Assembly: GCA_019828595.1 (NCBI GenBank)
Contig: JAHQRK010000007.1
Location: 2,170,001 to 2,234,000 of the forward strand
DNA: 64,000 nucleotides
Source: Aphanomyces cochlioides
Lineage: Eukaryota; Oomycota; Saprolegniomycetes; Saprolegniales; Verrucalvaceae
Direction: 5' to 3'
Shown: positions 21,631-34,518 of the stretch, piece after piece
Position numbering within the stretch: position 1 is the stretch's first letter
How the letters are laid out: each line of letters begins with the position of its first letter
Notes under the pieces: generated by a model
What the model was told of the DNA's origin: nothing
Databases searched by the model: none
What the model saw: only the letters and a program-made list of their open reading frames with translations
Program-made: the position numbers and the translations under genes

Positions 21631-23391
21631 TGAAAATTCTAAAATGTTCACTTGGTGGCGACTCTCGTTGTTGTGTGTCAAGAATGTGAGGATTTGAGCA
21701 CTTCTCGCATCTGATTGGCTAATTCATCAGATGTCGATGGGCATTTCAGATTGGTGAAATTGACAGTTTGATGCCACTGCCCTTTCCAAGAGTACAGATT
21801 GACAGCGACTGCAGAGGCCCTTGGCATTGGAGGATAAAACGAAATCGCCGTGGTGACTGCTGAAAAGCCAAGAAAGCTCGAATGGGTTTCAGGGCTGAGA
21901 TCTTTTCAAGTTGATGAATACTAGTATGCGCCATCGCACCAGTGGAAAGGGAAGGTGGCTCATTTGATGAGGCCAGTTGATGAGTGTTAAGGTTCAATGC
22001 AAAAGACACTCAAGAACATGGCGCAATCAACCCAATCGTTGCATTGTCGGAAGTTTCATCCTTTGATCATCAAATTACAAGCGACGCGTTTTCAAGACCT
22101 CTATCGGAGTTTTTCACCACGACTTGGAGATTCAACAGGACGCCCTGAGGCTTTCTTTCATGCGTCACAGAGCCTGCAAAACAGACAAACGAATTCAACT
22201 TGCTACGACTCCTGTTCACATGTTGTGTGCGATTGAGGTCACTCGATATGTGCACTTTTCTGCACGCTTGAAAAAGTCCTTTGAGAATCGTAGTTCGAAC
22301 TGATTGTACCGTAGAACGTTACAAAACAGTCTTTGATGAGTGACCAGCGCTGTCGATAAATTACGCCAGCAAAATGACACCAAGGCTGTGAACAGCTCGT
22401 TGCGCTTGGCTTGAAAACCAACCTTGATGCAAACTGACCTTGGCAAGAGTGATGATTCAAATCATACTGGCATGATCAGCTTATCAAAGATCTCGAAGAG
22501 CCTTTTCCAATCTTCAAGGTTTGATGGTTCATGGAATGTTCTACTGTACGATGAATCGCGTCTCTGCAGATTTAATGGGTGGCATTTGACGCCCATCGTT
22601 GATGCCACGATCATGGAGTGGCCTGCCTTCATGAGCGGAACATACTGCATTTTTGCTTGGCAACATAAACAAGAGTGGGGACGTGATTTGTGCGCAGCAT
22701 GACTTGCGATTCTCGGTACGATTCTTGACAAGCTGGTTGTGCCATCAAGGAAGAAGCGCTCAAAGGTCTTGCATCGCAGAGCTGAAAACGTCATCTTTGT
22801 TCCAGGTTTACGTGGTATGAATGCACCAGATGAACACTTTCATCCATGGAAAATGATTGAGAGAACGGTGTCAAGAACCACACTGAGTTGACACGCAACT
22901 GCATGTTGTCGTCAAGGACAAAGTGCATCCTTGCTTGGAGGTGGGTATTGCCGACAAAGCACGAAATTATTCAAGCCCGCTTGGAACTGAAGCCACCGAT
23001 CACCTCGGTGTTACCTGTGGAGTCGTATGACCATTTTGAGCGGAAATCCCATCCAATTTGAGGCTCAACTTGCTCTCGACAGCTGCGCTATACCTTCAAA
23101 TGCAATTTGAAACTGGAACTCGATGAAGGCAAGCGACTTCATCCACTCAATCCTGCGACAAAGGGAATAAATCTACAGCTCCCATTTAACCCATGCGATC
23201 ACTACGTCTGACTGAGGAACGTCTGCTCAATAGATTGTTATAACGCAGTAAAACAAAATACGTTATGGAGACGAGGTCTTGGAGCAAACACTGCATTCTC
23301 TCCACAACTGGAAAAAGTTGAATTCATCTCGCTTTGCCAATCCAACTTGGGTCGCAAAAGTTCAATGTCGACCAGAAAGGACAACAGTTCA
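21631..23391. other. Gene-poor spacer
   Basis: 1.76 kb between copies D and E. A CTGATTGGCTAA (CCAAT box) occurs at about 21709. Open frames around 22424-22794 on both strands are short and have no recognisable domain. Confidence 0.4.
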
Positions 23392-24069
23392 TTAGATGGT
23401 CCCACTCGAGTCGCACAGATTCGATTCTGCTAGCGATGTCTTGTCCTTCAGGCTGTCGGAAGCTTTCGGTTGGTCGAGCGAATTTTGTAAAAACTGCACG
23501 ATCGTCGTGTGTCCAGCTCGCGACGCCAGTTTGATGGCGGACGTCCTGGTCGCCTCGTTGACAGAGATTTGCTCCATAAGACTCTCCAGCGTCGTTAAGT
23601 GTCCATTTTGTGCAGCCCACTCAATGCCTGCGGTTGATTCACCAGGATGCCCAATGCGTTGGAGGTACTTGGTCATCTCAGTGTGTCCGTTGAGAGCTGC
23701 CAAATCCACAAGTGGCTCGTGAAACAAGCAAAGTTCCACTGCAGGATGGAGGACTGCGACCAAGTCCATGCGGCCAAAGTAGACTGCATATTGGACCATG
23801 ACCAGGCGGAATTTTGTCGAAAAAGCCAAAAACTTGGGTAATCGCGCAACGCCGTACGTGTGAAACCACGTCTCGAGGAGGCTGTGCGTCAACTGCATTC
23901 GACTTCGGATGAAGGACGGCTCGTAGTGGCTTTTGTAGATTGGAACCAACCTAGCGCGTAACGTGATCAAATCCCGATAGCCTCCATTTTGAAAAGCTGC
24001 AATGATGGTTGCAATCTCCGAGGAAAGCAACACTGTGGTGAACAGCGAGCTAGACTCTCGGACTGCCAT
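23392..24069 (-). CDS. Ankyrin-like family copy E (intact reference copy)
   Basis: An intact 225-residue frame from the ATG at 24069. Residues about 9-110 form the conserved N-terminal domain (TVLLSSEIATIIAAFQNGGY, RLVPIYKSHYEPSFIRSRMQ, RLPKFLAFSTKFRLVMVQYA). Residues about 115-200 contain three ankyrin-like units: PLVDLAALNGHTEMTKYLQR, IEWAAQNGHLTTLESLMEQ, and SAIKLASRAGHTTIVQFLQ. A Ser/Lys/Asp-rich tail follows. TTCATATTACAAATT, close to the oomycete initiator, lies just before the start, implying a very short leader. It is the best copy for defining the family. No signal peptide or RxLR-like motif is seen, so there is no reason to call it secreted. Confidence 0.8.
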   Translation of the reverse strand: MAVRESSSLFTTVLLSSEIATIIAAFQNGGYRDLITLRARLVPIYKSHYEPSFIRSRMQLTHSLLETWFHTYGVARLPKFLAFSTKFRLVMVQYAVYFGRMDLVAVLHPAVELCLFHEPLVDLAALNGHTEMTKYLQRIGHPGESTAGIEWAAQNGHLTTLESLMEQISVNEATRTSAIKLASRAGHTTIVQFLQNSLDQPKASDSLKDKTSLAESNLCDSSGTI

Positions 24070-24353
24070 GGCAATTTGTAATATGAAGAAGATCACATGG
24101 CAGCGCGCGCAGCGACGACGCCATGCGACACTCAACCCACGCTGATGCCACCACCCTCTCTCTCAGGAGAAGATTCTCAAAGCTCAAAGTTGCAAACGGC
24201 GCATCTGTCGTCCAGATGGCTCTGGCGAACTCGAACGCTCCGAAAGTTCGGTAGCTCATGGTTTTTGACAATGCAAGCTATCGATTACGTAAAGCTGTAA
24301 TGGGCATGATCAAGTGCTATGGAGGTATCAACTGTGTGAGGACTTGTTGCCAT

Positions 24354-24369
24354 TCGCTTTGCACAACGG
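24354..24369 (+). repeat. Left target-site duplication of the LINE
   Basis: TCGCTTTGCACAACGG, repeated exactly at 33649-33664, marks the left limit of the non-LTR element. Confidence 0.92.
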
Positions 24370-24552
24370 GATTCCCAAATTTGCTGTGTGACCCACAAGT
24401 GGTACTCCGCACATGGGCGCATCGGACCCTCCGCCAGACCCGCCGCTGGCAAACAATACACTGCCTTCACCTCGGCCGACAGCAGCACCACCGGATCAAG
24501 ATCTACTTCCTAACCCGACTTGCGTGCTGTCCCCACCCCGGCGCCATAGTCA

Positions 24553-27065
24553 ATGACTCCGCCTGCGGCAGACAATGGCACCACCACCACCAGTTCAACT
24601 CCCGGCAGTCGATGCCAACTCCACCATTCCCCCGCGACTTCCCAGTCCACAAGCAACCATACCGAAGACCTGTCCAACGGGCGCGACCCACCGCCACCAA
24701 GCCACAAGGCCACAGCAGACCAAGCATCGCTGGCCTATCAGGCCCAATACCCTCCCTCACCTCCCTCCTCTATCAACCCACCTGGCAGCTGACTTGACGA
24801 GACACATCCTCAGACAACCTCACCAGCACGTCCCTTCAGGGAGCATCAACACCAACGGCTCTTTCCGCTCTTCCAACGACCACTGCCTCTTCTCTTTCCT
24901 CTCTTTACATCCCTGTCCCACACGCCGTCGGCATCACCTTCTTCCCTCACCTCCAGTTTTCAACCTGACGTACCCATGCCACCCGCCTCGACACCGCCCC
25001 CGGCCCAAGAAGCACCAGCTGGTACCCCACCAACACAGGCCGCTCCGGCTCCTGCCGCTTAACCGACCGCAGATCCAACACTGGCTCCTGCAACCAGCAC
25101 TATGTAGCCTGAGGCCTCATTACCGAGTACGCCAGACCCACGCTCTATCATTTCCATTGAAGACTATCGCAAACGCAAACACGATGAGGATGTGGACAGT
25201 AGCTCTTCAAAGCGCGTTGCACCCATTACCCCACCGGTCGCTGCTCCGTCAACACTACCTCCCGCGCTGCCAGCACCCACACCTACACGCGCGCCAACCC
25301 CTCACAACGCAAACACCATGGCGGACACGCATCAAAATGAAGATATGCAGGCGCCTGAGCCACACGGCACGTCCCACGACCAGCAGCCCTCTGGCGCATC
25401 GCCCTCTCCCAAACGCCCGGGCCTTGACGAAATTCGAGATAAGTGCCATCTGCCCACACTCTATGAGAACGACGCCATTTTCTGGGACGCCGAAGACGAA
25501 CTTTTCCCTGTGCTCACAGATGAAGAGATCAACAACATCGAAATCGCTTTTGCGCAATCCACCAACACACTCTTGTTCCATCTCAATCCCGACGACGCCT
25601 CAAGGTTCAACATCCTCAACTTCCGCGAAGAAATCACCTCCGACTGCAAGTATTTTTCAACATTACGTTCCCCATGCCTCTCACAGGCTCGGCCTCGGTC
25701 CTGATGGGTACACCCAATGAGCGCCACATTGAGGCCTGGTCGGTGGCCAAACGTGGATACATGCTCCTGCCTAAGGCCATGATTATGGTCTCTTACCAAC
25801 ACGCGGCCAACACCGACCCTCCCCAGAGTCTCAACCAGCTGGAATACTCCAACACTGATTACATGTCTCCAAATGACCTTCGCAAGGCCTTCCGCGCTCT
25901 GGGCGCTCCTGATTACATTGTCTGCAGTCACTCCAGAAATGGAGACAACACGCGCCGCACGGAACGCTGGCCCAGCATCGGATGTATCAACCGTCGGACC
26001 GACAAACTCTTCAAATTCCGCGTGATGTTCCCCAATCAAGCTCTCACAGAACTGGTTTATGCCAATTACCATGCCCTCCGACGCTCTCAAGGCACGCATG
26101 AAGACATTCCTAACTCCCTTCAACTTCGACCGCTCAGCGAGCTCCACTGGGATCAGCCCTCTCAAATCTTCTACAACCCTGTCCTTCCGTCCAACAGTCA
26201 CTTTTGTGACACGAAACTTCGCCTGTCTCCCATTCCTCCAACCATCCGGGCAGCGGACATTGCCATCGCGCTGGCAGAACAAGTCTTTGACAAAACTGAT
26301 GTGGACATCACGGGCACAGTTGCCACAATTACCTTTTACAACTCGGAAATCCGTGATATTGCCTGGCAAGCATGGCGCACTGACCCCTTGGTCGTTCGAG
26401 GCTATGTCCTCGCAGTCTCGGCCCTCACCGGCCCGCTTCAGCGACCGCCGCCATCTTCGGCGCTCCTTACCTGCCATGACGGTGGTTGTCTTGGCCATAA
26501 AGCCTCCGAATGCACCGTTTATCAAGAACTCGATGACCATGGTCGACCACTTAGACCACAAGCTGCACCAGCTCCCAACACTCCTTATGACCCCCGACGA
26601 GACACCAGACCTAGCCAAGCACGCTCGGGCCACAGCCGCTCAACTCCCTCGGCGCCTCAGAAAGGTCGTAGCGCCAGTCACGGCCCAACCCAGGTGGTGG
26701 CAACCAAGCCTACAGGCCCTGCGGGCAATGCTCTGGCATTCTCAGATGTTCGACGGCTGCAAGAACGTTTTCTTCGAGTGGAAGCGGAAACTAAACGCCA
26801 CAGTGATGAACTCGCAAAGGTAAAGGCGGAAAACATGGCCCAAAAAGCACGACTCGAAGAACAAGCAGCGCAACTGGCTACTCATGCCGCGCAACACGCG
26901 ACCACCCAACAGGCGCTGGAAGAGCAAGCGCCCGTGCAAGCCCAAGCAGCAGAGGATCGACAAGCCATGAAGGCCAACATCGCTCAAGCCATTGCACTAC
27001 TCACGCAAGCCGCGTCAGCTCCAGCTCCGTCAGCTCCACCCTCTAATAACCCTCAGCGAAACTAA
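24553..27065 (+). pseudogene. LINE ORF1 (gag-like protein), interrupted
   Basis: From the ATG at 24553 a Pro/Ser/Thr-rich N-terminus is read through three in-frame stops (about 24793 TGA, 25060 TAA, 25108 TAG), all explainable by C-to-T changes in CGA, CAA and CAG. It continues into DKCHLPTLYENDAIFWDAED. At about 25652 a T-run (5 versus an expected 6 T) shifts the frame into FNITFPMPLTGSASVLMG, the core nucleic-acid-binding region. A zinc knuckle follows at about 26470 (CHDGGCLGHKASEC, CX4CX2HX4C), then a glutamine/alanine-rich coiled coil (LQERFLRVEAETKRHSDELA ...) to the stop at 27065. ORF1 proteins of LINEs coat the RNA and form the ribonucleoprotein. Confidence 0.8.
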
Positions 27066-27201
27066 GCAAGGGCGTCGCATTCGGCCGCCGGCGTCCTTTT
27101 ACCTTCCCAGGCCGTTTATATACACATGGTTACTCCTCCTATCATTCCTCTTTACTGGTGTAACCGCATCCCATTCTCACCCACACACTCTCCAACATGC
27201 C

Positions 27202-30200
27202 ATGCCGCTGGCTCCAGGCCTCGACCTACCTATCATGGACACTATCTCCTTTGGCCACACTGGCCTACCTTCCTATGATGACTCTGCTAACTCAGAATGC
27301 AGCGACCATCGACTTCAAGCGACTTCGCCCATGCAGGCCATGGCACACCGCTCCCAACGGGGTCCACATCGCCGGAAGCCATGGAGGCCTGTCAAACACC
27401 ACTTAATCCCGCCGCAACTGGGCACTGATTGGTCTCCGACCGATGCAATCCGCACGCGTGAAGCGCGCCAATATGAATCGTATCTCGGACACCCGGTCCC
27501 CCCTCCCACTATACGTGAAAACACGTTACGCATAGCCACAATCAACATCAACAAAAACACCAAGACCAAACTCCACGCCGAACTCGGTGACTGGTTCACA
27601 GCGCACCAGCTCGACTTTGCTATTTTGGCGGATGCAGACCTTGACGCCCAGCCTTTCCACATCTGGTGTACCCAGACTAATGGATCATTGAGGCCGGGCC
27701 TCGCCACACTCGGCGCTGGCAGGGTAGCAATCCTCTACGACTACCAACGATGGCACGCGCGACTTCAGCTCACAGCTACCACATCTTCACCCTCGGGGCG
27801 TAGCATTGCAATCCACTTCCGACTGGGCCAACAAGGCAAATTAACACTCCTTGGCACATACTGCCCGGTATCGCCTCACACATGCCGCACTGAAACGCAA
27901 CAAGAATGGGACTGGCTCGCGGAGCACACACCGCCACCAGCGCCACGCACATTAGTACTGCTAGCGGGCGACTTCAACACCTATGGCACTAATCCCCTGG
28001 ATCGATCCAGCCCAGGCCAGCGCTCCAGGGCCAGCACGGCCATCGGCGAAGCTTTTGAATCCTGGCAACAACTCCACAACTGGACGTCCACTTCCCGCTC
28101 TGTCCACCCGCAGTTACCCCGGTATACATATGCCAGGGCTGGCACCGCCGTAGCACTTGATGACATCTTCATTCAAACCAATGCGGCCCATCGTATTCAA
28201 GCCAGTGGCATATGGATCGGCTCACTACACTCCAGTGATCACATTGGCACGCCAATCGCGGAAATCGCACTCGACCTACACTGGACCTCCAGCTCTCAAC
28301 TCAAAGGGGTCTGCCCTACCCGTGTGGTCAACACACGCAAAGCCACTGCCACAGAACTGGCACACTTCACAATGCACACGACACATCTTATGCAATCTCT
28401 GCAACTTCCGCCGTTGATTCCTCCGTTAGCAGACACTGAGGATGACCCTGCGACTATCAGCCACTGGCTGGAAACTGCCATGCACAACCTTTAAGCTATT
28501 TTATATGGTAGCGCCAAAAGCCTTTGGGGTGAGACCAGTCAAACCCAACGAGCCATCAATCGAGCAACAGCTATTAAACGCTCCAACCGCTGCATGGTGC
28601 AATGGCGCTACATCCATCGTCTTCTCGCGGATCAGGAGCTATCAATTCCTGACATCATCGGTCTAGCCGACAACATCCATTGGCCCAAATGGGTTCGCGA
28701 TCCAGCCAAGCTCCCGAAAGGCACCCCCTATGCCTCAAGGGCATTAACATTACACCACTGGTGGACCAACAGACCAACTGATACACAAGCCTCAATTGGC
28801 CATTGGCGCATGTGGCTCCTTACTGGCTGGACCCATTGGCACAGTGTCTACAACAGTCGACGCCGCTGGCGAACTACGGCTCAGCGCATTTTTGCACAAC
28901 GTTATCGAACGGAGCTTTTTACGGGCAACCGCACGCGACAATTCCTCCAAAATGCCCTCGGGCGACCCACGCCTCCAATCTCCATCCGCAGTACTATGGT
29001 CGACCACCCTGACGGTACTCGGACATACTCTGAAAACAAAGCAGATGTAACGGCAGCGCTCCAACAACTCCTTGACAATTGGGTACCTCCGACAGAGCGC
29101 ACCGAGCGTCCCGCCCACCTCTCCACACTATCACCCACAGAACTGCCTCAGGCGCCGCGCTTCGTCCGTGAATGGTTACTACATGACATGCACCGGCCGG
29201 AACATATCGCCCCTGGCTTCTTACATGGCGATCAATGTACATGGGACATATATGTCTATACACATGAGATGCAGCAACGCTGTGACCGGTACCTCCGTAA
29301 ACATGTTGCACCCGGATATGGTGGTGTCTCTCAGGAACTGTGGATTGCAGCTCCCCCGGCCATACGCGAGCGTGAACGCCTTATTATTAACACCATCCTC
29401 CGCACTGGATGTGTTCCCCCTTGCCTTGGCCGCAAACAGATGCTCTACCTTGCTAAATCCGACACAGCCCATGGCATCGTCAATCTCGATTCCGGTCTAC
29501 CACCCTGGCGTCCCATTACAGTACAAAGTGCCTTCACAAGCCGTCTTTTCATGGTCATACGGGACTATATTACTCCGATCATACCCAATGAGCCCCTCCA
29601 ACATGGATTCCAAAAGGACCGCACAGTCCAAGATGCGGTCATCTTGACATCGCTCCTCATTGACCGCGCTCAGCGCACAAATTCAGAACTCTTTCTTACA
29701 TCCAAAGATTGTCTCAAATGCTTTGATCGGGTTCCCTCATGGGTCATGGAATATGTCTACCTCAAACTGGGCGTACCACCGACGCCACGAAAACTCATGG
29801 CTCATTTTCTCGGAGCCAGTCAAATTGATATCCGCACTGCCTTTGGCTGGGTGGATGGTGGCCACCGAGACTTTGGCCTTGGGGAAGGCTCTATCCTGGC
29901 AGTTATGCACATCGGCTACTACATGGACATCCTCCAACAGCAACAACAATGCGGGCTAGATCCCGTCAAACTCATTCATCACCAACACACCGATGGTTTG
30001 ACCCAACGATCCATTGGCTGCCTGCTCTTTGTAGATGATGCCCTCGATGTAGCCAAATCCTACGCAGGCATCCAGCACCGTGCTACCACATCCAATATTT
30101 TCACAGGCAAATATGCCTCTGGTGGAGTTTTTGGGGCAGATAAATCCTTCATGCTCTACCTTTCACCTCTCCACTACCCGGCGATCTCGCTCAATAACGG

Positions 30201-33200
30201 CTTAGGCGAACCCAACCGGTTAAGATCCTTGCGCCTATTGAAGGCTTTAAACATTTGGGCATCCACCAAGGAGCAGGAGTCCAATGGGCGGCAAACACAC
30301 AGGCGCTCTGGCACCGGCTCAAGCGGCAAGCGGGACAAATCGCACCCAAACGCCTCACAGGGGCAGAATTTCGATACATTGTCAATGCCGTCTGGCTGCC
30401 TAGTATCATCTATCGATGTGCGCTCAGCGACTCCCTCTCTATAGCCTCTGCCTTTGATATTCTTATCCGAAAAACGGCGAAACGGGTCCTCCAACTGCCC
30501 CACGATCATCCCACAGAGTGGTTCTACGACACTATGGATGGTCTAGGCCTCCAGAACTGTGAGCACCTCAGTCGAAGCCAACGGATGTACCACGTACTCC
30601 GCATTGCCAACGATATCGGCTCCCCAGCTTACGATGCCCTCATGGATGCAATGGAAACGTATCAAATCCAGATGGGGCTCACTGATCACCCACTCGCCTC
30701 TCCGGTTTCACCGCCATCCTCGGATCAGTCTTTCCTGGGCACAACGATACGAATCGCAGCATCTTCTGCCCACAAATACACTATCCACGCCACATGGCGC
30801 TCTCCCCCCAATGCCTCCGACACGTCCCTGTGACCAGTCTATTTGGAAGCACCTCTCCCCACAATTGAGCACCAAGCTTCTGCAATTTAATAAAGCCTCC
30901 AGGCTGAAGGTCCGCTGGCTCGGCGACATCACAAATGAACGTGGCACCCAACTCCTCTCCCTTGAGACGCTCCGTCTCCGCTTTGGCTGGACGACACAAC
31001 ACCTTGCCAATTTTGAGCCCATATGGTCATCGATCCCTCTTGCCCAGCAGCCTCCCCGGTATGCACTCCGCCAATCCACCCTACCATGGTCTACGGAACG
31101 GCCTCCCCAGGATGATATGCCATCGGCATCTATCCGTCGACGCCTCAACCCACTTCCACTATTATTGAACCCTCTTGGCAGGGCACGCAGCCTACAGCCT
31201 CAAGGCATCCATACTATCCACATCCCACTAGGATCTCTCCTCATTATTCCAATTCTCCTGACCAGCCCAGGTCATCCGGGCATGCTCAGTTACCAAATCG
31301 GACGCCGTGACTCCCTTCAAACGCGCATAGCGCCAACGGGCACAGAAATTGCGGTCACTTATTGGTATGAACAGCGCAAAGGCAGTGGAATCTGGTATGC
31401 GCCAGGCAACGTGACCTCCGCCGCTCCACGCGTCTCACGCCACTCTCCCGTTGCTTTCCTGCCGCTGGCAATACTCTTACGACCACTACCCCTGGAAAGG
31501 AAAAAATTCCTGGTTTGGACAGATACCACCTGGACGAATCCTGGCACACATCGCACGTACACTGGCCAAAATGACCGTAGCTGCATTGCTACCACCTGGG
31601 AACAAGACCTTACCTATGAGGCAACATACCGTGCCACTGGCCAACCACCGAACCTCATCCACAGATGCACGGGCTGTCACCGACATCTTGCAACCGACCC
31701 ATGTACAAACTGCCAACACCATCACCATCCCGAATGTGTCCGCTGCGCAGACCAGCCGGAGATACCCTCCGCTGACCTCCCGCCACCATTTCCCTGTGCT
31801 ACGCACCAGACTGACCCAATCCCTCAAGCCGTCGGGGACGGTAGCGTACTTCATGCGGGCACGGCGACAGTCAGTGGCAGCTGGTGTGCGATTCTTCCTT
31901 CCCCCCAAGACCCCTCACACAGTATGTCCATTCAGGGACGCTTAGACGTCACTCCGCTCGACCTAACATCGACGAGATGCGAGGCTCACGGCCTGCTCTA
32001 TGGTCTCCATATCACCGGTGATCATAACGCGCAGATCTGCGACAACCAAGCGGCCATTGGTCTCGTCCTGAAAGCCCGAGATCTCAAACGGAAGGCACTC
32101 ACGCCTAAATACCGCGATCCCCATCGTGTTGAACTTCGCTCCTTTATGCGCCTTCTATCCCCAGAGGGGTCCTTTCGAGGTCTCTGGGTACGCTCCCATC
32201 AGGAACACTCCCACACGGATGACTCAATACTCAGCCAGCGACGGCTAGCACTAGCACGAGCTGACGCCATTGCCGCTACGGCCCATACAGCGACCCTGCC
32301 CATGTCGTACACATCACTCCTCCAACGCGATGCGTGGGAAATACGAGACCACAATGGCAAATCTGTATTTGGCAATACTGGCCGCTGGCTTAACTGCATC
32401 CAACAACAACGCTCCTGGGCTGCGCGCCAAGCTCTCTCAGGCCTTCCGGCCCGTCATACCATGGTCGATGACCGAACATCAACACCCAAGCTCTGCAGAT
32501 GGTCAGCGCTGGAAACGCGCTTCTTCTGGAAAGCGACAACGTATACCCTGCATACAAATGCGCGGAAACACCGCATTCACCATGACTGGTCCCCTGCATG
32601 TCGCTGCTGCTCCCTGGATGCGTATGACTCCCAAGAACACCGTTTCGGTCTTACTACCCCCCTTTGCACAGCAGCATTCCACCTCGCCAATCACCTCCAC
32701 TTGGAATTAGCCAAACAGCTCTCCTCCCATTGGATGCCCGATCAAGAAATCTACCTTCCCCTCCAATGCCAGCTTGTGGCTGCGTCCCAGACTCACTTTC
32801 CTCTCCGAGCTGCCTGGCAACATGCCTCAACACAGAACACCGCCACACCCCACCAAGGACCCCTCACTATGATAGCTCTTGCACCTAATCGGTGGGTCCT
32901 TGCCTTCCATATCCAGCGGATTATCGGCTCCCTTCAGCTCGAAAACATCGCTCCTTGGATTCCTCAGATTCACTGGTCTACATCTCTGGCTAACACCAAC
33001 GACCCTTACGCTATGCGCACACGAGAATTTCTCCGAGAACAATTTCCAACTATCTACAATGCCCCATTAGGCTGGCAAACATTCCCTACGGCAACCCTAC
33101 AGACAGCGCTCTGGGCGAAGGCCCTTTCCCCAATGCGACCCGCCCAATTTCACCGACAGTGGTTCCGGACTACGTGGTCTACACTGCGCACACACTGGCT

Positions 33201-33492
33201 TGCCACTTGCGCGCGCACAATTAGGACTATCCAACAACAGGGTGATCAGGCGGCCATGCTACTTGCAAACCGTACGATACGTGATAAGCGCCGAGCACAT
33301 GATGCACTTCCAGTTGGCCATGAGGCTCGCATGGCCAAACGTAAGACAACCGTCGCTCGGTCTGCCAACCACTGGCACAATCACCGCTCCATGATGCTCA
33401 ACCTTGAGACCTCCCAGGCCATACCGTTGCCTGCACGCCGCAATCGACGACGACCCCCGAGGAAGCCCCCTGATTCCTCTATCCTTGGCTAA
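27202..33492 (+). pseudogene. LINE ORF2: endonuclease, reverse transcriptase, PHD-like finger, RNase H
   Basis: The first in-frame ATG is at 27202. An AP-type endonuclease spans about 27520-28290 (RIATININKNTK, LLAGDFNTY, SSDH). A TAA at 28492-28494 (CAA in origin, judging by continuing homology) interrupts the frame. The RT runs from about 29400 to 30240 (PLQHGFQKDRTVQDAVI, LTSKDCLKCFDRVPSW, GLGEGSILAVMH) with FVDD replacing YADD at about 30030. A -1/+1 pair of shifts at about 30240 and 30830 places the RT thumb (GFKHLGIHQGAGVQWA) in another frame. A Cys/His cluster resembling a PHD finger lies at 31666-31806. RNase H follows at about 31830-32280 (GDGSVLHAG, TRCEAHGLLYG, ICDNQAAIG). A late finger CRCCSLDAYDSQEHRFGLTTPLC spans about 32595-32670. 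The stop is at 33490-33492. Confidence 0.88.
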
Positions 33493-33648
33493 TAGCCACG
33501 GCGGTGCCCCCGCCCTGCCAGCATCCGCCGGCAATTTCCCTGCATTGTATATATGTTACCTCCGCTAGGTTAGCCCTAGTACGCGGCCTGTGGCTTCTTT
33601 GCGCCCGCCGAGAGAGTGTAACTTAACTGCGTAATAACAAATAACAAA

Positions 33649-33664
33649 TCGCTTTGCACAACGG
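33649..33664 (+). repeat. Right target-site duplication of the LINE
   Basis: Exact copy of 24354-24369, directly after the A-rich LINE tail. Confidence 0.92.
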
Positions 33665-34518
33665 AGCATTGACAAAGACAAGTTCAGCTTCGAAAGATGG
33701 CTCCACTCATCGAAAATGATCAAATTGCTTCGTCCTACTGTAATTGTTGCTAGAGTAAATTCATCTAACAGTCAATGTACTGAAGTTGGGCCCCAAGTGA
33801 AGTCATGAGCAATCTTTCGCCATGTGCCAGACATTAAGTTTTTGCTGAAGGAACAGTCATCGCCCACTTCCGGAACCGAAACAAGTTTGTAACTGTCAAG
33901 GTCCATTCGGTTTCGAAATTGTCAATATCGCCAATATGTGCAGCCTTTCTAGTGCGTCTGTCGTCGAGTTTGAACGTTAAGAGCTTGCACGATTGCTTCA
34001 AACTCTTACAATTGTTTATTGTACTGTGTGGCATTGTATAACATCGCCTGCGAGAGCCTTCCTGTCCTTGGAAAAGGTCGATTTGCACAACTGATCCCTA
34101 GCCCTACAAAAAACAAAACCAGATACCTGGTAGGTATTGATTGACCTGGACAGGGTCTTGCGTAAAGATTAGTTGGAAGACAAACATTAAACACAGAAAG
34201 AGACCATGAAGAACTGATCTTGTAAAGCTCGTGCATTATACTTGGAGCTACGATGCGACACCAAATTTACTGTCTGATGTGGCGACCTCAGCACCCGACG
34301 TGCGTGTTTCGTTGAATTTTTCAACAAGCATTGAAAACGGTATCATGAAGATGTTCTGTACCCCAAGAGCGAATCTATGACAATAGGATTGTAAGATATG
34401 ATAATGTAAAGCTTGCTCTGTTGCTTGATACTGGGATCGAAGAGCGTTGCTTATGAAGTGCGGGTCGGGATTAGCTGCTTAAATGACTACCACAAGCTTG
34501 ATTTATGCATATTTTTTA
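33665..34518. other. Spacer right of the LINE
   Basis: About 850 bases with no supported gene. Joined to the sequence left of 24354 it restores the pre-insertion locus, which also shows no clear coding frame. Confidence 0.45.

Larger units (their letters stand above)
24370..33648 (+). mobile_element. Full-length non-LTR retrotransposon (LINE, APE-RT-RNase H)
   Basis: A 9279-bp element bounded by an exact 16-bp duplication (24354-24369 and 33649-33664). It ends in GTAATAACAAATAACAAA rather than a pure poly(A). A 5' leader of about 180 bases precedes ORF1 (gag-like, zinc knuckle). ORF2 encodes an AP-type endonuclease, reverse transcriptase, a PHD-like Cys/His cluster, RNase H and a C-terminal CCHC-like finger. 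Both ORFs are interrupted by a few nonsense codons and frameshifts, so the copy is full length but probably dead. Its GC-rich, C-rich composition differs clearly from the flanking AT-rich DNA. Confidence 0.93.

Noticed and set aside
10273..24069. Secreted effector interpretation of the ankyrin-like family
   Set aside because: No signal peptide, RxLR or LxLFLAK-like motif is visible in any copy; starts are well defined by initiators, so an upstream leader is unlikely.
25461..26633. 390-codon minus-strand open frame opposite LINE ORF1
   Set aside because: It is antisense to a coding region with conserved zinc knuckle and coiled coil on the plus strand, has no domain, and reflects the C-rich composition.
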